A DNA stretch of 64,000 nt from Dyella sp. A6 (lineage in GTDB: Bacteria; Pseudomonadota; Gammaproteobacteria; Xanthomonadales; Rhodanobacteraceae). Positions 44,477 through 53,046 of the stretch are shown here, piece by piece (position 1 is the first letter of the stretch; every line of letters starts with the position of its first letter). A model generated the notes under the pieces. The model did not search any database and was not told where the DNA came from. It worked only from the letters and a program-made list of their open reading frames with translations. The stretch lies in the NCBI RefSeq assembly GCF_036320485.1, contig NZ_CP132911.1:2418001-2482000 (forward strand). The letters run 5' to 3'. Made by a program: the position numbers and the translations under genes.

Positions 44477-45459
44477 ACGCCACGCGCATGCAGGAACCGC
44501 ACTGGGCCGCGCAGAAGGAGCGCGGCAGCTTCGCGCTGATGCGGCTGACCGCCTTCGCCATACGCTGCTTCGGCCGACGCCCGCTGACCCCGGTGCTGTA
44601 CCTGATCGTGCTGTACTTCTTCGTGTTCGGGCGCCGCGCGCGGCGTCACGTCCGGCAATACCAGACCTATCTGGCCGAGTGGAGCGGACGCCCCGAACTG
44701 CGCCCCACCACCCGGCGCGTGTTCGGCCAGTTCATGGCCTTCGCCGACAGCCTGCTCGACCGCCTCGACGTGTGGCGCGGCAAGCTGGGCATCGCCCAGG
44801 TGCAGCTGCACGACCCGGGCGACGTGCGCGGCAAGCTCCGTCAGAGCCTGCACGGCGGGCGCGGGCAGATCCTGGTCTGCACCCACCTGGGCAACCTGGA
44901 CGTGTGCCGTGCGCTGGCCGAGATGGAGGAACAGGTGCCGCTGAACGTGCTGGTGCATACCCGCCACGTGGCCCATTTCAACCAGCTGCAGAGCGAGGCC
45001 GGCGACCGCCAGCTGCGGCTGCTGCAGGTCAGCGAGATGGATGCGGCGCTGATGCTGGACCTGTCGCAACGGCTGGATCGTGGCGAATGGCTGGCGATCG
45101 CCGGCGACCGCGTGCCGCTGAACGATGGCCGCCGTGTCACGGTGGATTTCCTGGGCCATCGCGCCGCGTTCCCGCAGGGACCGTGGCTGATGGCAGGCCT
45201 GCTGCGTTGCCCGGTGAACCTGATGTGCTGCCTGAAGATCGGCGGCCGCTACCAGATCCGGCTCGAACCGTTCCTGGACTCGGCCGACTGGATACGCGGC
45301 CAGCGCGAACAGACCATTGCCGGATGGGCGCAACGCTACGCCGAGCGTCTTGCCCGACTGTGCCTGCTGGCACCGCAGCAGTGGTTCAATTTCTATGCCT
45401 ACTGGCAACCCGACGGGGAGGATCATGCGGATGCGAACCCGCGGCGTGCTGCACGTTGA
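44473..45459 (+). CDS. LpxL/LABLAT-like acyltransferase
   Basis: 328 residues from a GTG overlapping the preceding stop (ATG at 44488 is an alternative). It has an N-terminal membrane segment (PLTPVLYLIVLYFFVFG), the motif VCTHLGNLDVCRA (H-x4-D variant of lysophospholipid acyltransferases) and GDRVPLNDGR. In pigment clusters such proteins are annotated as glycosyltransferase- or lipid A-like acyltransferases. It probably adds an acyl group to the lipid part. Confidence 0.84.
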   Translation: MNATRMQEPHWAAQKERGSFALMRLTAFAIRCFGRRPLTPVLYLIVLYFFVFGRRARRHVRQYQTYLAEWSGRPELRPTTRRVFGQFMAFADSLLDRLDVWRGKLGIAQVQLHDPGDVRGKLRQSLHGGRGQILVCTHLGNLDVCRALAEMEEQVPLNVLVHTRHVAHFNQLQSEAGDRQLRLLQVSEMDAALMLDLSQRLDRGEWLAIAGDRVPLNDGRRVTVDFLGHRAAFPQGPWLMAGLLRCPVNLMCCLKIGGRYQIRLEPFLDSADWIRGQREQTIAGWAQRYAERLARLCLLAPQQWFNFYAYWQPDGEDHADANPRRAAR

Positions 45460-45880
45460 CAGCGAAATCGTGGTGCCGTTCTACGACGTCGATTCGATGG
45501 ACGTGGTGTGGCACGGGCACTACGTGAAATACCTGGAAGTGGCGCGCTGCGCGCTGCTCGACCACATCGGCCACAACTACACGCAGATGAAGGCCGAGGG
45601 CTACATGTGGCCGGTGATCGACGCGCAGCTGCGCTACGTGCGCCCCGCCCGCTTCGGCCAGCGCCTGCGCGTGCGTGCCGAACTGGTGGAATGGCAGAAC
45701 CGGCTGAAACTGCACTACCTGATCAGCGACGCCGCCAGCGGCGAGCGCATGACCCGGGCCAGCACCGTACAGGTCGCCGTGCGGCTCGCCGACGGCGACA
45801 TGCAGTTGGTCTCGCCCCCCGGCTTCGTCGAGGCGGTGGAGCGCTGCATGGCCGGTGTCATTTCCGGCGATCATTCGTGA
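45431..45880 (+). CDS. Acyl-CoA/ACP thioesterase (4HBT family)
   Basis: 149 residues, hotdog fold. The motif YDVDSMDVVWHGHYVKYLEVAR carries the catalytic Asp of 4-hydroxybenzoyl-CoA thioesterases. It may release or proofread stalled chains, like ApeK. ATG at 45431 lies nine bases after GGAGG; ATG at 45425 is only three bases away. The next gene begins with GTGA at its stop. Confidence 0.86.
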   Translation: MRTRGVLHVDSEIVVPFYDVDSMDVVWHGHYVKYLEVARCALLDHIGHNYTQMKAEGYMWPVIDAQLRYVRPARFGQRLRVRAELVEWQNRLKLHYLISDAASGERMTRASTVQVAVRLADGDMQLVSPPGFVEAVERCMAGVISGDHS

Positions 45881-46647
45881 TCGTGACGATCAAAACGTTT
45901 GATACGACATCCATGACCTACGCCAGCGCCACCTATGTCGAAGAAACCCGCATCGGTTTCCGTTTCCTTGCCACGCACACCTGGCAGCACCATGTGCTGC
46001 GCGTGGCGATCAACGACCTGCGGCGCCTGCCCGGCGAAGCACTGCCGCAGGGCGGCACCCTGCTGGATGCCGGCTGCGGCCAGGGCAAGTCGTTCCGGCT
46101 ACTGCGCGAGGCATTCGCGCCTGCGCAACTGATCGGCCTGGACGCCGATCCGCACAGCCTGGCGTGCGCCCGGGCGGAGGCGCAACGCGAAGGTATCGAC
46201 GTACGGCTGATCGCCGCCGACTGCGCGCGGATCGACCTGCCCGATGCCAGCGTCGACGTGCTGTTCTGCCACCAGACCTTCCACCACCTGGTCGAACAGG
46301 AAAAGGCGCTGGCCGAATTCTGGCGTGTGCTGAAGCCGGGCGGCTGGCTGCTGTTCGCCGAGTCCACCCGGGCCTACATCGATACCTGGGTGATCCGCTG
46401 GTTCTTCCGTCACCCGATGCATGTGCAGAAGAGTGCCGACGAATACCTGGCCATGGTGCGCGCGCAGGGCTTCGTCTTCGACGACGCGAACGTCTCGCTG
46501 CCCTACCTGTGGTGGAGCCGCGCCCGCGATTTCGGCCTGCTCGAACGGCTGGGCCTGCGTGCGCCGCCACCGCCGGGCCAGCGCGAGGAAACCCTGGTCA
46601 ACGTGGCCGCACGCAAACCGCTGCCCGAGCCGGAGTGCGCCACGTGA
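45877..46647 (+). CDS. Class I SAM-dependent methyltransferase
   Basis: 256 residues. SAM motif I is LLDAGCGQGKSFRLL (about 65-80), with motif II-like VDVLFCHQTFHHL and WRVLKPGGWLLFAE. It likely methylates the aryl head group or ring, as in flexirubin- and xanthomonadin-type pigments (inference). The GTG start overlaps the thioesterase stop; ATG at 45913 is an alternative. Confidence 0.86.
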   Translation: MIVTIKTFDTTSMTYASATYVEETRIGFRFLATHTWQHHVLRVAINDLRRLPGEALPQGGTLLDAGCGQGKSFRLLREAFAPAQLIGLDADPHSLACARAEAQREGIDVRLIAADCARIDLPDASVDVLFCHQTFHHLVEQEKALAEFWRVLKPGGWLLFAESTRAYIDTWVIRWFFRHPMHVQKSADEYLAMVRAQGFVFDDANVSLPYLWWSRARDFGLLERLGLRAPPPPGQREETLVNVAARKPLPEPECAT

Positions 46648-47837
46648 GCAGCGCGTATCTCAACGCTCTTGGCGTGACCTGCACGCTGGGCAGCGGCAAG
46701 GCTGCGGTGGCCGCGGCACTGTTCGCCGGCGACACCGGCAACCTGCGCGCCGAAGCGGGCTGGATTCCCGGCCATGCGCCGCCGATGGGTGCGGTGCGCA
46801 CGTCACTGCCGGCCATCCACGCGCCGTGGTCGGACCACCGCGACAACCGCTGCAACCGGCTGGCCCTGGCTGCGGCGCAGGAGCTCGAGGCGGATATCCG
46901 CGCGGCGATCGCACGCTTCGGCAGCGACCGCGTCGGCGTGGTGATCGGCACCAGCACCGGCGGCATCGAGGAAGCCACCACCGGCGTGGCCGCGTGGCGT
47001 GAGCACGGCCGCTGGCCCGACGACTACCGCTATGCCCACCAGGAACTGGCCGGCCCAGCCGAGTTCCTGGCCGAATGGCTCGACCTGGCCGGCCCCTGCC
47101 ATGTTATTTCCACCGCGTGCACCGCCGGTGCACGCGCCTTGCTGAGTGCGCGACGGATGCTGGATGCCGGTCTCTGCGACGCTGTGCTGTGCGGTGGGGT
47201 GGACACGCTGGCCCGGCTGCCGCTGAACGGCTTCCACGCACTGGAGGCGATGGACCACGAACGTTGCAAGCCGTTTGCGCGTGAACGCCGCGGCATCAAC
47301 ATCGGCGAGGCGGCGGCGCTGTTCCTGATGACCCGCGAGCAGGGCCCGGTGCAACTGCTGGGCGGTGGCGCCAGTTCGGATGCCTACCACATGTCCGCGC
47401 CCGACCCGGACGGAAACGGTGCCGTCGCGGCAATGCGTGCGGCCCTGCAGGACGCGCAGCTGGCGCCGGAACAGATCGACTACCTGAACCTGCACGGCAC
47501 CGCCACCGAGCACAACGACCGCATGGAAAGCCGCGCAGTGGCCGAGGTGTTTCCGCACGGCGTGCCCTGCGCTTCCACCAAGGCGCTGACCGGCCACACG
47601 CTGGCGGCGGCCGGCGCGCTGGAAGCCGCGTTCTGCTGGCTCAGCCTCACCGACGAATCCGCTGCGCGCCGCCTGCCGCCGCAGGTCGCCGACGGCGAAA
47701 CCGACCCGCAGCTGCCGGCGCTGCATTTCGTGCGCGTGGGTGACCGTCTCGCCGCGGGCCGTCCATGCCGGCTGATGAGCAATTCGTTCGCCTTCGGCGG
47801 CAACAATGCCAGCCTGATCCTGGGAGACGCCGCATGA
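46644..47837 (+). CDS. Beta-ketoacyl-ACP synthase 3 of the cluster
   Basis: 397 residues. Cys159 (STACTAGARA), His in LHGTATEHND and His in TKALTGHTLAAAGALEA give a complete triad. It resembles the ApeR-like ketosynthase. It may start the chain or serve early elongation. GTG start overlaps the methyltransferase stop; next gene is coupled by ATGA. Confidence 0.88.
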   Translation: MSSAYLNALGVTCTLGSGKAAVAAALFAGDTGNLRAEAGWIPGHAPPMGAVRTSLPAIHAPWSDHRDNRCNRLALAAAQELEADIRAAIARFGSDRVGVVIGTSTGGIEEATTGVAAWREHGRWPDDYRYAHQELAGPAEFLAEWLDLAGPCHVISTACTAGARALLSARRMLDAGLCDAVLCGGVDTLARLPLNGFHALEAMDHERCKPFARERRGINIGEAAALFLMTREQGPVQLLGGGASSDAYHMSAPDPDGNGAVAAMRAALQDAQLAPEQIDYLNLHGTATEHNDRMESRAVAEVFPHGVPCASTKALTGHTLAAAGALEAAFCWLSLTDESAARRLPPQVADGETDPQLPALHFVRVGDRLAAGRPCRLMSNSFAFGGNNASLILGDAA

Positions 47838-48307
47838 GCGCGCCCGCCTATCCGCCGCTCGACACGTTGGTGCCGCATGCCGGCAACATGGTCTTGCTCG
47901 ACGCGGTGATCGAAGGCGACGACGAACATATCGTGTGCCGCCGCACGGTTCGCGCAGACGGCCTGTTCGAGGACGCGGAAGGGCTGCCGGCCTGGGCCGG
48001 CGTGGAACTGATGGCGCAGGCCGTGGCCGCCTGGGCCGGTCTGCAGGCGCAGCGCGAAGGCCAGCCCGTGCGGCTGGGCTTCCTGCTCGGCACCCGGCAG
48101 TACCATTGCGACGTGGACGGCTTCGCACCCGGTACCGAACTGCGCGTGGAAGCAGTTCGCAGTTTCCACGACGCCAACGGCATGGGTGTGTTCGCCTGCC
48201 GCATCGATGCACCCGGCGGCCATGCCGAAGCGCGCCTCAATGTCTTCAGTCCGCCCGATCCGGACGCTTTCTTCGCCGCCATCGCGGGAGGTCCCCCACA
48301 TGACTGA
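47834..48307 (+). CDS. ApeP-like dehydratase (hotdog fold)
   Basis: 157 residues. The N-terminal VPHAGNMVLLDAVIE is characteristic of the ApeP/3-hydroxylacyl-ACP dehydratase family, and AGVELMAQAVAAWAGLQ is the active-site helix with Glu. It probably forms the working dehydratase with the ApeI-like protein. It overlaps fabG by 8 bp. Confidence 0.87.
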   Translation: MSAPAYPPLDTLVPHAGNMVLLDAVIEGDDEHIVCRRTVRADGLFEDAEGLPAWAGVELMAQAVAAWAGLQAQREGQPVRLGFLLGTRQYHCDVDGFAPGTELRVEAVRSFHDANGMGVFACRIDAPGGHAEARLNVFSPPDPDAFFAAIAGGPPHD

Positions 48308-49028
48308 CACCATCCTGGTCACCGGTTCCAGCCGCGGGATCGGCCGTGCCATCGCGCTGCGCCTGGCCCGTGCCGGCTACGACCTGATCCTGCACTGCCG
48401 CTCACGCCGCGACGAAGTGGAAGCGGTCGCCGACCAGATCTGCCTGATGGGCCGCGATGCGCGCATCCTGCAGTTCGACATTGCCGAACGCGAAACCTGC
48501 CGTGCCGTGCTGGAAGCCGACATGGAAACCTATGGCGCGCCCTATGGCGTGGTGTGCAACGCGGGACTGACCCGCGACGCCGCCTTTCCCGCGCTCAGCG
48601 ACGAAGACTGGGACCGCGTGCTGCGCACCAATCTCGACGGTTTCTACAACGTGCTGCACCCGCTGGTGATGCCGATGATCCGCCGCCGTGCGCCGGGACG
48701 CATTGTCTGCATCGCCTCGGTCTCCGGGCTGATTGGCAATCGTGGCCAGGTCAACTACAGCGCGTCCAAGGCGGGTGTGATCGGTGCCGCCAAGGCACTG
48801 GCGGTGGAACTGGCCAAGCGCCAGATCACCGTGAACTGCGTGGCGCCGGGGCTGATCGACACCGACATGCTGGACGATGACGTGCCGGTCAGCGAGATCC
48901 TCAAGGCCATACCCGCGCAGCGCATGGGCACCGCCGAGGAAGTCGCCGCCGCCGTGCAGTTTCTGATGAGCCAGGACGCAAGTTACGTGACCCGCCAGGT
49001 CCTGGCCGTGAATGGCGGGCTGTGCTGA
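48300..49028 (+). CDS. 3-oxoacyl-ACP reductase (FabG/ApeQ-like)
   Basis: 242 residues, short-chain dehydrogenase. It has TGSSRGIGRAIA (NADP binding), the Ser-Tyr-Lys catalytic set (SVSGL, YSASKAG) and NAG in VCNAGLTRD. GGGAGG before the ATG is a strong ribosome site. It makes the hydroxyacyl intermediate for the dehydratases. Last gene of the cluster core. Confidence 0.92.
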   Translation: MTDTILVTGSSRGIGRAIALRLARAGYDLILHCRSRRDEVEAVADQICLMGRDARILQFDIAERETCRAVLEADMETYGAPYGVVCNAGLTRDAAFPALSDEDWDRVLRTNLDGFYNVLHPLVMPMIRRRAPGRIVCIASVSGLIGNRGQVNYSASKAGVIGAAKALAVELAKRQITVNCVAPGLIDTDMLDDDVPVSEILKAIPAQRMGTAEEVAAAVQFLMSQDASYVTRQVLAVNGGLC

Positions 49029-49060
49029 ACCGTTTGACCCAACCCAAGGAGAACCATCGC

Positions 49061-49504
49061 ATGAATGCAAAGACCCTCGGCCTCGCCGCCCTGCTGATCG
49101 CCACCCTGCCCACCGCCGTGTTGGCCAAGGACAAGACGGTCCACCTCGCGTTCGAACATGCCGTCCAGGCCGGCATGCAGAGCGGCAAGCTGGACGGCAG
49201 CGTGACGTTCTACCTTGCCGGCAACACACCGCATGGACGGGTCAGCGTGGTCAACGACAACATCACCACGCACAAGAAGACCAACGCCTTCGGCAAGTCC
49301 GACCAGACCAGCTGCGACTGGGCCATGCAGTCGGCGCTGATCAGCCTGCAGGCGGCGGCCAAGGCAGCCGGTGCCAATGCGGTGACCGACATCGTCAGCG
49401 TACAGAACGGCCAGACCTACAGCGACCCGAAGAACTACGAATGCCGCGTGGGCTTCCTGATGTCCGACGTGGACCTGAAGGCCAAGCTGGCCAAGGTGCA
49501 CTGA
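49061..49504 (+). CDS. Small secreted protein of unknown function
   Basis: 147 residues from ATG at 49061 (AAGGAG upstream). Signal peptide MNAKTLGLAALLIATLPTAVLAKD. The mature part has three Cys and the segment AAAKAAGANAVTDIVS. Similar small proteins are often labelled 'excinuclease ATPase subunit' in databases, a label with no support in the sequence. It follows fabG by 32 bp, so probably the last cistron of the pigment transcript. Confidence 0.75.
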   Translation: MNAKTLGLAALLIATLPTAVLAKDKTVHLAFEHAVQAGMQSGKLDGSVTFYLAGNTPHGRVSVVNDNITTHKKTNAFGKSDQTSCDWAMQSALISLQAAAKAAGANAVTDIVSVQNGQTYSDPKNYECRVGFLMSDVDLKAKLAKVH

Positions 49505-49586
49505 GCCCCCGGCCGGCGCGGGCAATCGCTCGCGCCGGCCGCACGATGCGACGCTCGCGGCCCCGCCCTTGGCGTATCCTCGCAGC

Positions 49587-51752
49587 GTGAGCATCCCTTC
49601 CCTTTTCGTCTCCCGCTGGCGCCGCATGCTCGGCTCCGACCGCTTCGCCGAATGTCTGCGCGTGCTGCTGTCGCTGGGCGGCATCGTGGCCTACAGCCTC
49701 GCGTCCGGGCACATCACCCAGTCGGTGCCGCTGATGCTGGGCGCGATCGCCTGCGCGCTGGCCGAAACCGAGGATCACTGGCGCAACCGGCTCGGCACAC
49801 TGCTGCTGACCCTGGCCTGTTTCGCGCTGGCCGCGCTGGCCGTGGAATGGCTGCTGCCGTTCCCCTGGGCGTTCGCCCCGGCGCTGGCGCTGATCACCTT
49901 CCTGCTGGTGATGCTGGGTGCGGCCAGCAGCCGCTACAACACCATCGCCGGCGCCACACTGATCCTGGTCGTCTACGCGATGATCGCCAGCGACGCGGTC
50001 GGCAGCCGCAGCGGCTTCCTGCGCATGCCGCTGGAACTGCTCGCTGGTGCCGCCTGGTACGGCGTGCTGTCGCTGGTGTGGAGCGCCCTGCTGCCGCAGC
50101 AGGCGGTGCGCCATGCGCTGGCCCGGTTGTTCGAGGCGCTGGCGGATTATCTGGATGCCAAGGCGGCGCTGTTCGCACCGGTGCGCGGAGTGGATCGCGG
50201 GGCACTGGCACTGGCGGCGGCACGGCGCAACGAGAGTGTGGTGCAGGCACTCGACGACATGCGCATCCTGCTGATCGACCGGATCGGCAACCGCCGTCCA
50301 CGCGGTGCCACGGCACAGCGGCTGGCGCTGTATTTCATGGCCCAGGACATCCACGAGCGCGCCCATTCGGCCGTGCATCCCTACGACGAACTGGCGCACT
50401 CGCTGTTCCACAGCGACGTGCTGTTCCGCTGCGAATACCTGCTGCGCCGGCAGGCCGGCCAGTGCCGCCAGCATGCCGACCACCTGCGGCTGCGCGGCCC
50501 GTTGCCGCAGGACGATCGCGCGCACGAGGCACTGGACGACGTACGCAGCGCGATCGCCGAACTCGGCCGCCAGCCGGTACCGCCGACGCCCGCCATCCGC
50601 CAGGCGCTGGATGCGCTGTATCGCAACCTGGGCGCGATCCAGCGGCTGCTCGACCACGAAGCCGCAGCGAGTGTGCCCGAGCAGCACAGCCGCCACCCGC
50701 TGCAGGACCCCGCCCCCCAATCGCTGGCCGAGGGCTGGGCGCGCATCCGCCTGCAGCTGACGCCGCAGTCGTTCCGCTTCCGTCATGCGGTGCGTCTGGC
50801 GCTGGCCTTGCTGGCCGGCTATCTGGTGCTGCTTGCACTGCATCCGCGCAATGGCTACTGGATCATCCTGACCACCGTGTTCGTGTGCCAGCCCAGCTAT
50901 GCCGCCACCTACCGGCGGCTGTCCGAACGTGTCGCCGGCACCGTGGCCGGCCTGGTGCTCGGCTGGGCCGCGCTGCGGCTGATGCCGCCCGGCCCCTGGC
51001 AGTGGCCACTGGTGGCGATCACCGGGATGGGCTTCTTCGCGTTCCGCCTGCGCCGATATGCCGCAGCCACCGCTATGATCACCGTATTCGTGGTGCTGTG
51101 CTTCAACCAGCTCGGCTACGGCGAGACCGTGATGTGGCCGCGACTGCTGGACACGGTCGCCGGCGCGCTGATCGCCGCGCTGGCGATCCGCTTCGTAATG
51201 CCCGACTGGCACGGGCGGCGGCTGCGCCTGGTGCTGGCCGACGCGATCCGCAGCGACGCGGACTACCTGGCACAGATCCTGGCGCAGTACGCCCACGGCC
51301 GGCACGATGACCTGGCCTACCGCATCGCCCGGCGCGATGCGCACAACGCCGACGCCAACCTCAGCGGGGTCGCCTTCGCCGTGCTGCGCGAGCCAGGACA
51401 ACAGCGCGATGGCGACCTGCTGCTGCGCTTCCTGGCCGCCACCCACGCCCTGCTCGGCCACCTGTCGGCGCTGGGCGCGCACCGGCAGATCATCATCGCG
51501 TCCGGCGACGACACGCAGGTCGGCAGCGCCGGCGCGCAGGTCGTCGAGGCCCTGCGACAGCTGGCCCGACACCTGCAGACCGCTGAACCGACACGCTGGG
51601 CGGACATGCTTGCCGCACCTGGCGGGGAGCTGGCCGAACCGTCATCGTCGACCGGCGAGACCGCCCGGCTGGTGCTCGGACAACTGACCCTGATCGCCGG
51701 GCAGTGCCGCCGCGTGGCGCAGCTGGCGACCGAAATCGGCGACCGGCGCTGA
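49587..51752 (+). CDS. YccS/FUSC-family membrane protein
   Basis: 721 residues from a GTG start. There are two hydrophobic blocks, about 25-165 and 395-525, each with five or six helices, separated by soluble helical regions, the usual FUSC (fusaric acid resistance-like) or YccS/YhfK layout. The second block includes [34 protein letters not shown], the family signature. Probably an exporter or envelope protein of unknown substrate; position after the pigment genes may be accidental. Confidence 0.85.
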   Translation: MSIPSLFVSRWRRMLGSDRFAECLRVLLSLGGIVAYSLASGHITQSVPLMLGAIACALAETEDHWRNRLGTLLLTLACFALAALAVEWLLPFPWAFAPALALITFLLVMLGAASSRYNTIAGATLILVVYAMIASDAVGSRSGFLRMPLELLAGAAWYGVLSLVWSALLPQQAVRHALARLFEALADYLDAKAALFAPVRGVDRGALALAAARRNESVVQALDDMRILLIDRIGNRRPRGATAQRLALYFMAQDIHERAHSAVHPYDELAHSLFHSDVLFRCEYLLRRQAGQCRQHADHLRLRGPLPQDDRAHEALDDVRSAIAELGRQPVPPTPAIRQALDALYRNLGAIQRLLDHEAAASVPEQHSRHPLQDPAPQSLAEGWARIRLQLTPQSFRFRHAVRLALALLAGYLVLLALHPRNGYWIILTTVFVCQPSYAATYRRLSERVAGTVAGLVLGWAALRLMPPGPWQWPLVAITGMGFFAFRLRRYAAATAMITVFVVLCFNQLGYGETVMWPRLLDTVAGALIAALAIRFVMPDWHGRRLRLVLADAIRSDADYLAQILAQYAHGRHDDLAYRIARRDAHNADANLSGVAFAVLREPGQQRDGDLLLRFLAATHALLGHLSALGAHRQIIIASGDDTQVGSAGAQVVEALRQLARHLQTAEPTRWADMLAAPGGELAEPSSSTGETARLVLGQLTLIAGQCRRVAQLATEIGDRR

Positions 51753-51837
51753 CGATGCCCATGCTGCGACGCATGACATTGCGTCGCGGCTGCCCGGCTA
51801 TCATTACGGGCTGACCCGCCACCCCACGGAATTTCGC

Positions 51838-52995
51838 ATGCGCCCGTTCCCGCTCGGAGAAGACCTCGACCTGCTGCGCGACAGCGTGCACGCCTTTGCG
51901 GAAAAGGAGATTGCTCCCCGCGCCACGCAGATCGACCACGACAACCTGTTTCCCGCCGACCTGTGGCGCAAGTTCGGCGAGATGGGTCTGCTCGGCATCA
52001 CCATCCCGGCCGAGTACGGCGGCAGCGGCATGGGCTTTCTGGCGCACATGGTGGCGATGGAGGAAATCTCGCGCGCGTCCGGCTCGGTCGGCCTGTCCTA
52101 CGGCGCGCACTCCAACCTCTGTCTCAACAACATCTTCCACAACGGCAATGAGGCGCAGCGGCAGAAATACGTGCCCAAGCTGAGCTCGGGCGAGTACGTG
52201 GGCGCACTGGCGATGAGCGAACCGGGCGCAGGCTCCGACGTGGTCGGCTCGATGAGCTGCAAGGCCGAGCTGAAGGGCGACGTGTGGGTGGCCAACGGCT
52301 CCAAGATGTGGATCACCAACGGTCCCGACGCCGACGTGCTGCTGGTCTATATGCGCACCGCGCCGCGCGCGGCCGGCAGCCGCTGCATGACCGCCTTCAT
52401 CGTCGAAAAGGGCATGAAGGGCTTCAGTACCGCGCAGAAGCTGGACAAGCTGGGCATGCGCGGCTCGAACACCTGCGAGCTGGTGTTCGACAACTGCGAG
52501 ATTCCGGCGGAGAACATCGTCGGCGAGGTGAACGAAGGCGTCCGCGTGCTGATGAGCGGCCTGGACACCGAGCGGCTGGTGCTCTCGGGCGGCCCGATCG
52601 GCCTGATGCAGGCGGCGCTGGACCTGACCCTGCCCTACGTGCGCGAGCGCAAGCAGTTCAACGCGCCGATCGGCACCTTCGAGATCATGCAGGCCAAGGT
52701 GGCCGACATGTATACCGCGCTGCAGTCCTCGCGCGGCTTCGCCTACATGGTGGCACAGCAGTTCGACGCCGGCACCAAGTCGCGCGTGGACCCCGCCGCC
52801 TGCCTGCTCAACGCCTCCACCAATGCGGTGAAGGTGGCGCTGGAAGCGATCCAGTCACTGGGCGGCAACGGCTACATCAACGAGTTCCCTGCCGGCCGCC
52901 TGCTGCGCGACGCCAAGCTGTACGAGATCGGCGCCGGCACCAACGAGATCCGCCGCATGCTGATCGGACGCGAGCTGTTCCACGGCAAGGCGTAA
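51838..52995 (+). CDS. ivd: Isovaleryl-CoA dehydrogenase
   Basis: 385 residues, acyl-CoA dehydrogenase fold. It oxidises isovaleryl-CoA to 3-methylcrotonyl-CoA in leucine breakdown. The catalytic base is Glu245 in [14 protein letters not shown], the position that distinguishes isovaleryl- from short-chain acyl-CoA dehydrogenases. [12 protein letters not shown] and [18 protein letters not shown] are family signatures. The MCC beta gene of the same pathway is 5 kb on. Confidence 0.92.
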   Translation: MRPFPLGEDLDLLRDSVHAFAEKEIAPRATQIDHDNLFPADLWRKFGEMGLLGITIPAEYGGSGMGFLAHMVAMEEISRASGSVGLSYGAHSNLCLNNIFHNGNEAQRQKYVPKLSSGEYVGALAMSEPGAGSDVVGSMSCKAELKGDVWVANGSKMWITNGPDADVLLVYMRTAPRAAGSRCMTAFIVEKGMKGFSTAQKLDKLGMRGSNTCELVFDNCEIPAENIVGEVNEGVRVLMSGLDTERLVLSGGPIGLMQAALDLTLPYVRERKQFNAPIGTFEIMQAKVADMYTALQSSRGFAYMVAQQFDAGTKSRVDPAACLLNASTNAVKVALEAIQSLGGNGYINEFPAGRLLRDAKLYEIGAGTNEIRRMLIGRELFHGKA

Positions 52996-53046
52996 GCAGG
53001 CGGGCGCCCTGCCCGCAACGGGACAGGATGCCGACTGCCGACGGCC

